Shown here piece after piece: positions 25,566 to 34,560 of a stretch of DNA of 64,000 bases. The DNA lies in the NCBI RefSeq assembly GCF_000472545.1, contig NZ_AWZV01000013.1, forward strand, positions 103,548 through 167,547. Reading direction: 5' to 3'. Positions within the stretch are counted from its first letter, which is position 1, and every line of letters starts with the position of its first letter. The translations under genes and the position numbers were made by a program. Under the pieces are notes generated by a model. It was not told where the DNA came from. It searched no databases and saw nothing but the letters and a program-made list of their open reading frames with translations. The stretch comes from Burkholderia sp. WSM2232. Its GTDB lineage: Bacteria; Pseudomonadota; Gammaproteobacteria; Burkholderiales; Burkholderiaceae.

Positions 25566-27101
25566 GTGCAGCAACCCTCAACAGCTCACGCTCAGCCGAG
25601 GCTTGAATTGCGGCATGCGAGCAAGTCGTTCGGGCGCGTGCGCGCACTGTCCGACGGCGACCTCGCGCTCTGGCCAGGCGAAGTGCATGCATTGCTCGGC
25701 GAGAACGGCGCGGGCAAGTCGACACTCGTCAAGATTCTGGCGGGCGTGCATCAACCGGATAGCGGCGAGCTGCTCGTCGACGGCGTGGCGCGCCGCTTTG
25801 CGACGCCTGCCGAAGCGCGCGATGCCGGGCTCGCGGTGATCTACCAGGAACCCACGCTGTTCTTCGAGCTCTCCATTGCGGAAAACATCTTCATGGGTAG
25901 GCAGCCGGTGGACCGCATCGGCCGTATTCAATATGACGCGATGCGCCGCGAAGTGGATGGTCTGCTCGCCTCGCTCGGTGTCGATCTGCGCTCGGATCAA
26001 CTGGTGCGCGGTTTGTCGATTGCGGATCAGCAGGTGATCGAAATTGCCAAGGCGTTGTCGCTGAACGCAAACGTGCTCATCATGGACGAACCGACAGCCG
26101 CGTTGTCGCTGCCGGAAGTGGAACGGCTCTTCGCCATCGTGCGCAAGCTGCGCGAGCGCGACGTGGCGATTCTTTTCATCACGCACAGGCTCGACGAAGT
26201 CTTTGCGCTGACCCAGCGCGTCACCATCATGCGCGACGGCGCCAAGGTATTCGACGGCCTTACAGCCGACCTGAGCACCGAGGCCATCGTCGCAAAGATG
26301 GTCGGCCGCGATCTGGAAACCTTCTATCCGAAAGCGGAGCGACCGCCTGGCGAAGTGCGGCTCGCGGTTCGCGGCCTCACGCGCGTGGGTGTTTTCAAGG
26401 ACATTGCCTTCGACGTCCGCGCGGGCGAAATCGTCGCGCTCGCCGGGCTGGTCGGCGCGGGGCGCAGTGAAGTGGCGCGCGCTATCTTCGGCATCGACCC
26501 GCTGGATGCCGGTGAAATCCTGGTGGGCGGCCAGCGTCTTCGCCCCGGCAGTCCTGCCGCCGCAGTGCGTGCGGGACTCGCGCTCGTGCCTGAGGACCGT
26601 CGCCAGCAAGGACTCGCGCTCGAACTGAGCATTGCGCGCAATGCGTCGATGACGGTGCTCGGCCGACTCGTCCGGCACGGCCTCATCACCACGCGCAGCG
26701 AGACGCAACTGGCGAACCGCTGGGGCACGCGGCTGCGTCTGAAAGCGGGTGATCCGCATGCGCCGGTGGGCACGCTGTCGGGCGGCAACCAGCAGAAGGT
26801 GGTGCTTGGCAAGTGGCTCGCAACCGGCCCGAAAGTGCTGATTATCGACGAACCCACACGCGGTATCGACGTGGGCGCAAAAGCCGAGGTCTATGGCGCG
26901 CTCGCCGAACTGGTGCGCGACGGCATGGCGGTGCTGATGATTTCCAGCGAATTGCCTGAAGTGCTGGGCATGGCTGACCGCGTGCTCGTCATGCACGAGG
27001 GGCGTATCAGCGCGGAGATTGCGCGCGCCGAGGCCGACGAGGAACGCATCATGGCCGCAGCACTCGGGCAAGCCATTGCACCGTTCGGACGGGCCGCATG
27101 A
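25566..27101 (+). CDS. rhaT: Sugar ABC transporter ATP-binding protein (rhamnose importer)
   Basis: The 511-aa protein has two fused ABC domains, as in RbsA/MglA-type importers. The first has Walker [10 protein letters not shown], signature LSIADQQ (degenerate as usual) and Walker [11 protein letters not shown]. The second has an altered Walker A (LVGAGRSE), signature LSGGNQQKV and Walker [12 protein letters not shown]. The GTG at 25566 behind AAGGAG is the start; the 39-residue upstream extension is not similar to the family. It overlaps the next permease by 4 bp (ATGA). Confidence 0.92.
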   Translation: MQQPSTAHAQPRLELRHASKSFGRVRALSDGDLALWPGEVHALLGENGAGKSTLVKILAGVHQPDSGELLVDGVARRFATPAEARDAGLAVIYQEPTLFFELSIAENIFMGRQPVDRIGRIQYDAMRREVDGLLASLGVDLRSDQLVRGLSIADQQVIEIAKALSLNANVLIMDEPTAALSLPEVERLFAIVRKLRERDVAILFITHRLDEVFALTQRVTIMRDGAKVFDGLTADLSTEAIVAKMVGRDLETFYPKAERPPGEVRLAVRGLTRVGVFKDIAFDVRAGEIVALAGLVGAGRSEVARAIFGIDPLDAGEILVGGQRLRPGSPAAAVRAGLALVPEDRRQQGLALELSIARNASMTVLGRLVRHGLITTRSETQLANRWGTRLRLKAGDPHAPVGTLSGGNQQKVVLGKWLATGPKVLIIDEPTRGIDVGAKAEVYGALAELVRDGMAVLMISSELPEVLGMADRVLVMHEGRISAEIARAEADEERIMAAALGQAIAPFGRAA

Positions 27102-28159
27102 TGCGCCATTCTTCGACACACTCCGCGCCGGTGCAGGCGCCGCCGCCCGCGAGGCGCGCCGCAAGTTCGCCTCGCGGGCTTGCCGCGAGTCTCGCGAAGA
27201 GCCGCGAGACCACGCTCTTCATCGTGCTGATTCTGCTGATTGCGGGCACCGCGCTCGCGCGGCCGCAATTCCTGAATATGCAGAATCTGCGCGACGTGCT
27301 GCTCAACGTGTCGATCATCAGCCTGCTGACAGCGGGCATGACCGTGGTGATCCTGATGCGCCATATCGACCTGTCGGTCGGCTCGACGGTCGGCATCAGC
27401 GCCTATGCGGTGGGTAGCCTCTACGTCGCCTTCCCGCATATGCCGGTAATCGTTGCGCTCGCGGCGGGGCTCGCCATCGGCCTCGTGGCGGGCGGCATCA
27501 ACGCGTTGCTGGTGGCGGTGGGCCGCGTGCCGTCGCTGGTCGCCACGCTATCTACGCTCTACATCTTTCGCGGCGCGGACTACGCGTGGGTGCATGGCGG
27601 ACAGATCAACGCAACCAGTCTGCCCGAAGCGTTTTCGCGTCTTGCCACCGGCACGCTCTTCGGCATACCAACGCTTGCGCTGATCGCGCTTGTCGTGCTG
27701 CTCGCGCTTGCCGTCTACCTGAAGCAGTTTCGCGGCGGCCGCGAGCATTACGCGATCGGCTCGAATCCCGAGGCCGCGCGTCTTGCCGGCGTGAATGTCG
27801 AGCGGCGCGTCATGGCGGGCTTTCTGCTGTCCGGGGCGATCGCCGGCTTTGCTGGCGCGCTGTGGCTCGCGCGCTTCGGCACCGTGGACGCGAGCACTGC
27901 GAAGGGCATCGAACTGCAAGTCGTGGCGGCGGCGGTGGTGGGTAGCGTCGCCATCACTGGAGGCGTCGGCACGATTCTTGGTGCCACGCTCGGTGCGCTC
28001 GTGCTGGGCGTGATCAGCATCGCGCTCGTCGTGCTGCATGTCTCGCCATTCTGGGAGCAGGCGATAGAAGGCGCGTTGATCGTCGCCGCGATCGCCGCCG
28101 ATACCTTGCTGGCCCGCTCCGTCGCCGAACGCATGATGAGGAAACGCGATCATGGCTAA
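27098..28159 (+). CDS. rhaP: Sugar ABC transporter permease
   Basis: The 353-aa inner-membrane protein has 8-10 hydrophobic helices after a 40-residue basic Pro/Ala-rich cytoplasmic tail. Motifs of the ribose/rhamnose permease family: [10 protein letters not shown] (about 88-97), [32 protein letters not shown]. With the second permease it should form a heterodimeric channel, as in the rhizobial RhaSTPQ system. Start overlaps the ATPase stop and its own stop overlaps the next start. Confidence 0.9.
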   Translation: MMRHSSTHSAPVQAPPPARRAASSPRGLAASLAKSRETTLFIVLILLIAGTALARPQFLNMQNLRDVLLNVSIISLLTAGMTVVILMRHIDLSVGSTVGISAYAVGSLYVAFPHMPVIVALAAGLAIGLVAGGINALLVAVGRVPSLVATLSTLYIFRGADYAWVHGGQINATSLPEAFSRLATGTLFGIPTLALIALVVLLALAVYLKQFRGGREHYAIGSNPEAARLAGVNVERRVMAGFLLSGAIAGFAGALWLARFGTVDASTAKGIELQVVAAAVVGSVAITGGVGTILGATLGALVLGVISIALVVLHVSPFWEQAIEGALIVAAIAADTLLARSVAERMMRKRDHG

Positions 28160-29168
28160 ACCCGATTCCGCGCTGCTCACGCGCAAACGCGAAACGCCGC
28201 TGCAATGGGAAGTGCTGCTGGCGATCGTGCTGATACTTTCGCTGGCACTCGGACGCGTGCTGTCGCCGGTGTTTCTGACGGGCGCGAACCTGAGCAACGT
28301 GCTCGCCGACCTCACCGAGATTGCGTTGATCGCGTTGCCGATGACGCTGATTATCGTTGCCGCCGAGATCGATCTTTCGGTGGCTTCGGTGCTCGGGGCG
28401 TCGAGCGCATTGATGGGCGTGCTGTGGCACATGGGCTTGCCGATGCCGGTCGTGATCGCGCTCGTGCTGGTCGCAGGTGCTCTGGCGGGCCTGCTGAACG
28501 GCCTTGTCATCGTCAAGCTGAATCTGCCTTCGCTTGCGGTCACGATCGGCACGCTCGCGCTGTTTCGCGGCCTCGCTTATGTGCTGCTCGGCGATCAGGC
28601 CGTAGCCGACTTTCCGCCTGCGTACACCGCGTTCGGCATGGATACGCTCGGCGCGACGTTTATTCCGTTGCCGTTTGCAATCGTGATTGTCGGCGCGGTG
28701 CTCTTCACCGTGCTGCTGCAAGCCACGGCGTTTGGCCGCAGTCTCTATGCGATCGGTGCGAATCCCACCGCCGCGGCGTTCTCGGGGATCGAGGTCGCGA
28801 AAATCAGGCTGCGCCTTTTCGTGCTGTCTGGTTTGATGAGCGCGCTGGCCGGCGTGATCTACACGTTGCGCTTCACGAGCGCGCGCGGCGATAACGGCGA
28901 GGGCTTCGAGTTGTCGGTGATCGCGGCGGTGCTGTTCGGCGGCGTGAGCATTTTCGGCGGACGCGGTTCGATGATCGGTGTGCTGTTGTCGCTGCTGATT
29001 ATCGGCGTGTTGAAGAACGCATTGACGCTCGACGACGTTTCCAGCGAGACGCTCACGATCGTTACCGGCGTGCTGCTGCTCGCCTCCGTGCTGATACCGA
29101 ACGTGGTCGCCCGTTGGCGCGCGGCGCGCGACCGGCGTTTTATCGCGAAGTCGGCTTCTTCCACATAG
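28152..29168 (+). CDS. rhaQ: Sugar ABC transporter permease
   Basis: The 338-aa second permease of the importer has about 8-10 TM helices, with AAEIDLSVASVLGASSALMG, VKLNLPSLAVTIGTLALFRGLAYVLLGD and GANPTAAAFSGIEVAKIRL. The 8-bp overlap with rhaP indicates translational coupling. The ending KSASST is followed by 55 bp and then the binding-protein gene with its own strong ribosome site, which usually allows its higher expression. Confidence 0.9.
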   Translation: MAKPDSALLTRKRETPLQWEVLLAIVLILSLALGRVLSPVFLTGANLSNVLADLTEIALIALPMTLIIVAAEIDLSVASVLGASSALMGVLWHMGLPMPVVIALVLVAGALAGLLNGLVIVKLNLPSLAVTIGTLALFRGLAYVLLGDQAVADFPPAYTAFGMDTLGATFIPLPFAIVIVGAVLFTVLLQATAFGRSLYAIGANPTAAAFSGIEVAKIRLRLFVLSGLMSALAGVIYTLRFTSARGDNGEGFELSVIAAVLFGGVSIFGGRGSMIGVLLSLLIIGVLKNALTLDDVSSETLTIVTGVLLLASVLIPNVVARWRAARDRRFIAKSASST

Positions 29169-29223
29169 CTTGACCATCAAAACCCGGACACCACTTCGTC
29201 CAACAACAAGCAGGAGACATTTC

Positions 29224-30231
29224 ATGTTCAAACCTCTACGTCACACCGGCGCGGCGGCGCTCTGCGTAGCGTTGCTGGCGATTAGCTGCGCGACGTCTGC
29301 GGCCGGCCTGAAAAACGGCCTGAAAATCGCATTCGTGCCGAAGCAGATCAACAACCCCTACGAAGTGATCGCCGACGACGGCGGCATGGCCGCCATCAAG
29401 GAATTCGGCGGCACTGGCAAGGTGGTGGGGCCGTCGGATGCAGGCGCCTCGTCGCAGGTGCAATACATCAACACGCTGATCACACAGCGTCAGGACGCAA
29501 TCGTGATCGCGGCCAACGACGCGAACGCCGTCGTGCCGTATCTGAAGAAGGCAATGTCGCAAGGCATCAAGGTCGTCACTTTCGATTCGGACACGGCGCC
29601 GGAGGGCCGGCAACTGTTCGTCAATCAGGCGAACGCGGAGGGCATCGGCCGCGGGCAGATTCAGCTCGTGTCGAAGCTGATGGGCGGCGAGGGCGAGTTC
29701 GCGGTGCTGTCCGCCACGCCGAATGCGACCAATCAGAACACGTGGATCAAGTGGATGCAGGAGGAACTGAAAAAGCCCGAGTATTCGAAGATCAAGCTCG
29801 TCAAGATTGCCTACGGTAACGACGACGATCAGAAGTCGTTCGTCGAGACGCAAGGTTTGCTGCAGGCGTATCCGAACCTGAAGGCGATTGTCGCGCCAAC
29901 TACGGTTGGCATTGCGGCGGCCGCGCGTTACATCTCGTCGTCGTCGAGCAAGGGCAAGGTCGCGGTGACGGGGCTCGGCACGCCGAACCAGATGCGCGCG
30001 TTCGTGAAGAACGGCACGGTGAAGGCATTCCAGTTGTGGGACCCGAACCAGTTGGGCTATCTCGCCGGCTATGCGGCGGCGGCGCTCGCTTCGGGCACGA
30101 TCAGCGGCAAAGAAGGCGAGTCGTTCGACGCCGGCAAACTCGGCAAGCGCACCGTCGGCGCGCAAGGCGAAATCATTCTCGGACCGCCGACCACCTTCGA
30201 CGCGAGCAATATCGACAACTTCAATTTCTGA
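29224..30231 (+). CDS. rhaS: Rhamnose ABC transporter substrate-binding protein
   Basis: The 335-aa periplasmic protein has a signal peptide in residues 1-25 (AALCVALLAISCATSAAG), then a type I sugar-binding fold: KIAFVPKQINNPYEVIADDGG, DAIVIAANDANAVVPYLKKA, VVTFDSDTAPEGRQLFVNQA. It matches the rhamnose-binding RhaS group rather than ribose or xylose proteins in the PEGR/LFVNQA segment. The ATG at 29224 follows CAGGAG; the upstream extension is rejected. Confidence 0.9.
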   Translation: MFKPLRHTGAAALCVALLAISCATSAAGLKNGLKIAFVPKQINNPYEVIADDGGMAAIKEFGGTGKVVGPSDAGASSQVQYINTLITQRQDAIVIAANDANAVVPYLKKAMSQGIKVVTFDSDTAPEGRQLFVNQANAEGIGRGQIQLVSKLMGGEGEFAVLSATPNATNQNTWIKWMQEELKKPEYSKIKLVKIAYGNDDDQKSFVETQGLLQAYPNLKAIVAPTTVGIAAAARYISSSSSKGKVAVTGLGTPNQMRAFVKNGTVKAFQLWDPNQLGYLAGYAAAALASGTISGKEGESFDAGKLGKRTVGAQGEIILGPPTTFDASNIDNFNF

Positions 30232-30315
30232 TCGACGTGAAACGCCGCGCCTTTCGACGCGGCGCCCATGTCTGCGCGATCACGCGCGAGGTACAGACTC
30301 GAGCGACGAAACGCG

Positions 30316-30358
30316 AGGCGCGCCGGACGATGAACCGCCCGGCGCGCCTTTGTCGTTT
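30316..30358 (+). terminator. Intrinsic terminator of the rhamnose operon
   Basis: AGGCGCGCCGG (30316-30326) and CCGGCGCGCCT (30339-30349) form a perfect 11-bp stem with a 12-nt loop, followed by the T-rich TTGTCGTTTT. It lies 85 bp after rhaS and 40 bp before the convergent porin stop. Confidence 0.75.
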
Positions 30359-30399
30359 TGCGTGCGTGGCCCGGCTCGCGTGCCGCACGCTCAGCGCGT

Positions 30400-31503
30400 T
30401 TAGAACCGGTGCTGAATACCCGCGGTGACGCCCGTTTGCGTGTCCGCTGCGCCGGTCAGGTCGCGAGACAAACTAACAGCATTGCCGTGCTTCGCCATCG
30501 CATAGCCGCCCGCCAGATACAGCACTGTGCGCTTGGAGAGCGCATATTGGCCGCGCAGCGAAAAGAGCGTCGGGTCCGCGTCGCTCGCGTTCCTGATGTC
30601 CTGGTGATAGACCGCGCCGAATAGCGAGAAGAACGGCGTGATCTCGTACTGGCCGCCGATCCAGTACATGTCGCTGCGCAGTGTCGGCGTGGCGGTGTGG
30701 AAGGTGCGCCGGTAGTTGCGGTAGCCGGCCATCGCTTTCACGGCGCCGAAGTCGTAGCTCAGGCCTGCGTGAATGCCCTGGATGTAATTGGTGGTGTCGG
30801 CGGGCGTCACGCTGTCGTTGGCACCGTTCTGACGGTCGAAGGTGACCACGGCCGCAAACGGACCGTTCTCGTAGCCCACGGCGAAGTCGTATTTCGAACT
30901 TGATTTCATGCTGCCGGGCACATTGCCAAAGCCGTACATTGCGCCGAGTTTGAAGCCGGAGAAGGTGCCGTCGTAGCGCACGGCGTTGGCCGAGCGCGTG
31001 AACATGCCGTCCTTGCGGGCGCCCGTTGCCGTGGATGAAGTCGCCCACGAATAGTTCGGCGCGTAACCCATCGGGTCGAACTGCAGCATGTAGTCGTAGG
31101 TGGTCGTGAAGGTGCGGCCGAGCGTGATCTGCCCGAAGCGGTTTTTCAGCCCGATGGTCGCGCGCCGGTCGAAGATTGCGCCGGGGCCGTCGTCGAACTG
31201 GCCGTTCGCGACGTTGATGCCGCTTTCCAACTGGAATACCGCCTTCAGGCCGCCGCCGAGATCCTCCACGCCGCGCAGACCCCAGCGCGACGTGTTCTTG
31301 CCGCCGGACACGAGGCGCGTCGCGCCGCCGTCCGCGCTCGCATGGTTCACGTATTCGACGCCCGCGTCGACAATGCCGTACAAGGTCACGCTGGACTGCG
31401 CATGCGCGCTGCTCGCCCAACCCGCCAAACCGGTGAAACCGGCAAGACCTGCGAGGCTGGCGCAGGTCGCGCCGAAGGTCTTTTTCCTGATGCTCAACTT
31501 CAT
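30400..31503 (-). CDS. Gram-negative outer-membrane porin
   Basis: The 367-aa protein has a signal peptide with cleavage after SAHA-Q (about 31). The mature start QSSVTLYGIVDAGVEYVNH is the hallmark of beta-proteobacterial 16-strand porins. RWGLRGVEDLGGGLKAVFQLESG follows, and the C-terminus ends in GIQHRF with the terminal Phe needed for Bam assembly. It probably lets rhamnose or another solute across the outer membrane. The start is the ATG at 31503 behind AGGAG. An (AGCCG)8 repeat lies 52-91 bp upstream. Confidence 0.93.
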   Translation of the reverse strand: MKLSIRKKTFGATCASLAGLAGFTGLAGWASSAHAQSSVTLYGIVDAGVEYVNHASADGGATRLVSGGKNTSRWGLRGVEDLGGGLKAVFQLESGINVANGQFDDGPGAIFDRRATIGLKNRFGQITLGRTFTTTYDYMLQFDPMGYAPNYSWATSSTATGARKDGMFTRSANAVRYDGTFSGFKLGAMYGFGNVPGSMKSSSKYDFAVGYENGPFAAVVTFDRQNGANDSVTPADTTNYIQGIHAGLSYDFGAVKAMAGYRNYRRTFHTATPTLRSDMYWIGGQYEITPFFSLFGAVYHQDIRNASDADPTLFSLRGQYALSKRTVLYLAGGYAMAKHGNAVSLSRDLTGAADTQTGVTAGIQHRF

Positions 31504-31554
31504 CAACAGTCTCCTATAGCTGCTTTTTTTACTTCGATGGGTGATTCTGTACAG

Positions 31555-31594
31555 CGGCTCGGCTCGGCTCGGCTCGGCTCGGCTCGGCTCGGCT
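31555..31594. repeat. 5-bp microsatellite (CGGCT)x8 upstream of the porin
   Basis: Eight perfect CGGCT copies (AGCCG on the porin strand) lie between the ABC ATPase stop (31608) and the porin start (31503). On the porin strand the tract ends 51 bp before the ATG, i.e. in the promoter or 5' leader. Five is not a multiple of three, and length changes would alter promoter spacing. Confidence 0.97.
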
Positions 31595-31607
31595 CCGTGC
31601 CGGCCTG

Positions 31608-32675
31608 TCAGCTCGCCTGGGCGAACGCCCAGCAGTCGTTTGCCGGGAATTCGATCCAGTGGCGCCCGGCTGCGCGCGGCACGTTGCCGAACGCCCGCAG
31701 ACGCAGCGCGCCGCAATGGAACAGATACTCCCAGCGGTCGCCGAGATACATCGACGTGATGAGCTCCGCTTCGAGGCGGTTCGCGCCGGGGCCGTCGGCC
31801 ACCTGCACGCGCTCGAGGCGAATCACGGCTTGTGCCTGCTGCCCGGCGCTCAGCGCCTCGCGCGCTTGCGCCTGCAACTGCCAGCCGTCGCCAGCCAAGG
31901 TCACGCGCTCGCCGTCCACCGCTGCCACGCGTGCGTCAATGCGGTTATTGCTGCCCATGAACTCGGCGGTGTAGAGCGAGCGCGGCGCGCCATACAGCTG
32001 CGCGGGCGTGCCTTCCTGTTCGATGCGGCCGTTGCGCAGCAGCAGGATGCGATCGGACATTGCCATCGCTTCGGTCTGGTCGTGCGTCACGCAAAGCGCC
32101 GACAACCCGAGCGATACGATCAGCTCGCGCAGCCAGGCGCGCGCTTCTTCGCGCAGCTTGGCGTCGAGATTGGAAAGCGGTTCGTCCAGCAGAATGACGG
32201 GCGGGTTGTAGACCAGCGCGCGCGCAATCGCGACACGCTGCTGCTGGCCGCCGGAAAGCTGATACGGGTAGCGCGCTGCGAGATGACCGAGTCCGAGTTG
32301 ATCGAGCGCGCTTTGCACGCGCTTCTTTTGCTCGGCCGACGAGACGCGCCGCAGCTTTAGCCCATAACCGACGTTATCCGCCACGGTGCGATGCGGCCAC
32401 AGCGCGTACGACTGGAACACGAGCCCAAGCGAGCGCTGTTCAACGGGCAGATCGACGCGCGCAGCGCCGTCGTAGAACACCTTGCCGTCGAGTTCGATGC
32501 GCCCCGACGAAGGCTGTTCGAGGCCGGCGACCGCGCGCAGCAGCGTGGTCTTGCCGCTGCCCGACGCACCGAGCAGGCACACCACTTCGCCGGGATTCAA
32601 CTGGAACGACACGCCCTTGAGAATCGGGTTGTCGCCATAGCTCAGAAAGAGATTGTCGACCGAGAGCTTATCCAT
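31608..32675 (-). CDS. ABC transporter ATP-binding protein, Fbp/PotA type
   Basis: The 355-aa protein has Walker A GASGSGKTT (about 36-44), Q-loop VFQSYALWPH, signature LSGGQQQRVAIARAL, Walker B VILLDEPLSNLD, H-loop CVTHDQTEAMAMSD, and a C-terminal TOBE region (from about 240). This is the CUT1/ferric-iron ATPase subclass. It is the third gene of the importer operon and overlaps the permease by 8 bp. The substrate is undecided (ferric ion, phosphonate or organic anion). Confidence 0.9.
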   Translation of the reverse strand: MDKLSVDNLFLSYGDNPILKGVSFQLNPGEVVCLLGASGSGKTTLLRAVAGLEQPSSGRIELDGKVFYDGAARVDLPVEQRSLGLVFQSYALWPHRTVADNVGYGLKLRRVSSAEQKKRVQSALDQLGLGHLAARYPYQLSGGQQQRVAIARALVYNPPVILLDEPLSNLDAKLREEARAWLRELIVSLGLSALCVTHDQTEAMAMSDRILLLRNGRIEQEGTPAQLYGAPRSLYTAEFMGSNNRIDARVAAVDGERVTLAGDGWQLQAQAREALSAGQQAQAVIRLERVQVADGPGANRLEAELITSMYLGDRWEYLFHCGALRLRAFGNVPRAAGRHWIEFPANDCWAFAQAS

Positions 32676-34437
32676 GAAGTTTCACTCCGAAGCGCAGGGC
32701 CACGCCGAGCCCGGCGCCGACCATCGCAATGTTGATGACAGAAAGCGCCGCGACCTGATCCACCGCACCGGTCGCCCACAGCGAGACGAGCAGCGCGCCG
32801 ATCACTTCGGTGCCGGGGGAGAGCAGATAGACAGCCGTCGAGTATTCGCGCTCGAAGATCATGAAGATCAGCAGCCACGCCGCGAGCAGACCGAAGCGCA
32901 CGAGCGGCAATGTGACGTCGAGGCTGACGCGGGCACGCGTGCCGCCGACGCTGCGTCCGGCTTCCTCCAGTTCGGGGCCGACCTGCAGCAGCGCGCTTTG
33001 AATCAGACGCATGCCGTATGCGAGCCACACGACCGTGTAAGCGATCCAGATGCTCCACATCGAGTTCTTCAGCTCTTTTACGCCCGGCACGAACAGAAAG
33101 ATCCACAGGAACGCCAGACCGGCGAGCAGCCCCGGCACCGCGCGCGGCAGCAGCACGAGGTAGTCGAGCAGCCGCGTGGCCCAGTCGTTGCGGCGATGAC
33201 CGGCGAACGCCACCAGCGAATAGAAGCCGACCGCGAGCGCACCGCCGAGCACGCCGATGCCGAGTGTGTTGAGGATCGCGCGAACCAGGTTGTCCTGTTC
33301 GAACAGCTCGGTAAAGTTGGCGAGCGTGAGCACGTCGGCAAGACGCACGCCTTCGCCCCAGTTGGTGACGAACGCGCGCAGCGTAATGCCCGAGAGCGGC
33401 ACGAACACCGTCAGCAACAACCACACGGCCACGATCGCCAGCGCGACCCAGCGCCATGCGCCGAGCGGCAACACGGTCTGGCGTCCCGCCTTGCCCTTCA
33501 CCGTGACGAAGCGGTTCGCGCTCCTGAGCAGCCGGCGTTGCAGCAGCACGAGCGGAAACGTGATGGCGACGATGCACACCGCGACCGCTGCCATCAGGTG
33601 ATACGACGGCACGCCAAGCTTGTTGGTGAGCTTGTACAGATAGGTGGCGAGCACGAGGTGTCCTTCGGGGTCGCCGAGCACGAGCGGCAAACCGAACACC
33701 TCGAAGCCGAGAAAGAACACCAGCACGCCCGCGAAGAGCAGCGCAGGCAGGGTCATCGGCAGGCTTACGTCGAGCGCGACGCGAAACGGGCGCGCCCCCG
33801 CGACGCGCGCGGCTTCTTCAACATCCGAGCCGAGATTGCGCAGCGCCGCCGACGAATACAGGTAGACGTGCGGCACGTGCGTGAGGCCGACGATCACCGT
33901 GATCGCGAGAATCGAGTACACGGTCCACGGCGCTTCGGCGCTGCCGAAGAGCGCTTTCCACCAGACCGAATAGAAGCCGACCGGGCCGGCCGCGACGACA
34001 TAGCCGAAGGCGAGCACCATCGGCGAAACGAATACGGGCGTCAGCAGCAGCGGTTCGAGCCAGCGGCGGCCGGGCAGGTCGGTACGCACCATCAGGAACG
34101 CGAGAATGCCGCCGAGCGGAATCGAAATGAACAGCATGCCGCCCGCGATCACGAAGGAGTTCTTCAGCGCGGACCAGAAGTCCGGGTCGCTGAAAATGAA
34201 TTCGAAGCCCGCGAGGCCGAGCGTGCGGTTGGCGTCGAAGAACGGCGCGTTCAGCACGCTCTGAAACAGAATGAAGCCGAGCGGCAACGCGACGGCGACG
34301 GTCAGCACGGCGACGACGAGCCAGCGCAGCAGCCCCGCCAGCGGTTGCAGACGGCCGCGCGGCAATGCGCCGATGGGGCCCTCGTCGGCCGCGAGCGGCG
34401 CGCTTTCGCGAGGCCCGGTTGCGCTAGTGGAAAGCAT
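32668..34437 (-). CDS. ABC transporter permease, duplicated FbpB type
   Basis: The 589-aa protein has about 12 TM helices and two binding-protein-dependent transport domains fused in tandem (about 50-310 and 330-580), as in FbpB/AfuB permeases. EAA-like loops EEAARVAGARPFRVALDVSLPM and EEAGRSVGGTRARVSLDVTLPL mark the two ATPase contact sites. The start at 34437 follows AGGGGG. It sits between the binding protein and ATPase genes. Confidence 0.9.
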   Translation of the reverse strand: MLSTSATGPRESAPLAADEGPIGALPRGRLQPLAGLLRWLVVAVLTVAVALPLGFILFQSVLNAPFFDANRTLGLAGFEFIFSDPDFWSALKNSFVIAGGMLFISIPLGGILAFLMVRTDLPGRRWLEPLLLTPVFVSPMVLAFGYVVAAGPVGFYSVWWKALFGSAEAPWTVYSILAITVIVGLTHVPHVYLYSSAALRNLGSDVEEAARVAGARPFRVALDVSLPMTLPALLFAGVLVFFLGFEVFGLPLVLGDPEGHLVLATYLYKLTNKLGVPSYHLMAAVAVCIVAITFPLVLLQRRLLRSANRFVTVKGKAGRQTVLPLGAWRWVALAIVAVWLLLTVFVPLSGITLRAFVTNWGEGVRLADVLTLANFTELFEQDNLVRAILNTLGIGVLGGALAVGFYSLVAFAGHRRNDWATRLLDYLVLLPRAVPGLLAGLAFLWIFLFVPGVKELKNSMWSIWIAYTVVWLAYGMRLIQSALLQVGPELEEAGRSVGGTRARVSLDVTLPLVRFGLLAAWLLIFMIFEREYSTAVYLLSPGTEVIGALLVSLWATGAVDQVAALSVINIAMVGAGLGVALRFGVKLHG

Positions 34438-34560
34438 GAGTGTCCCCCTGCGGCACAAAAGCCGCATATCGACAGGTGTTCAATGGAAAACCGCAGGCGT
34501 TCGCGCGTGGCGGCGCGAACGCGGGCGTCAGGCGAAAGCCTTTAGCTCAGAGGCAAGCGT

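Noticed and set aside
25578..27164. 528-codon minus-strand open frame
   Set aside because: Antisense to the sugar ABC ATPase with intact Walker motifs; shadow frame.
31504..31716. In-frame upstream extension of the porin through the AGCCG repeat (AEPSR repeats)
   Set aside because: It would bury the signal peptide, and AGGAG directly before 31503 gives a proper start. The repeat is treated as upstream DNA.
32653..34545. 630-codon plus-strand open frame
   Set aside because: It is antisense to the ABC permease gene, its translation is His/Glu/Arg-rich without any domain, and it reflects the GC-skewed codon positions of the true gene.
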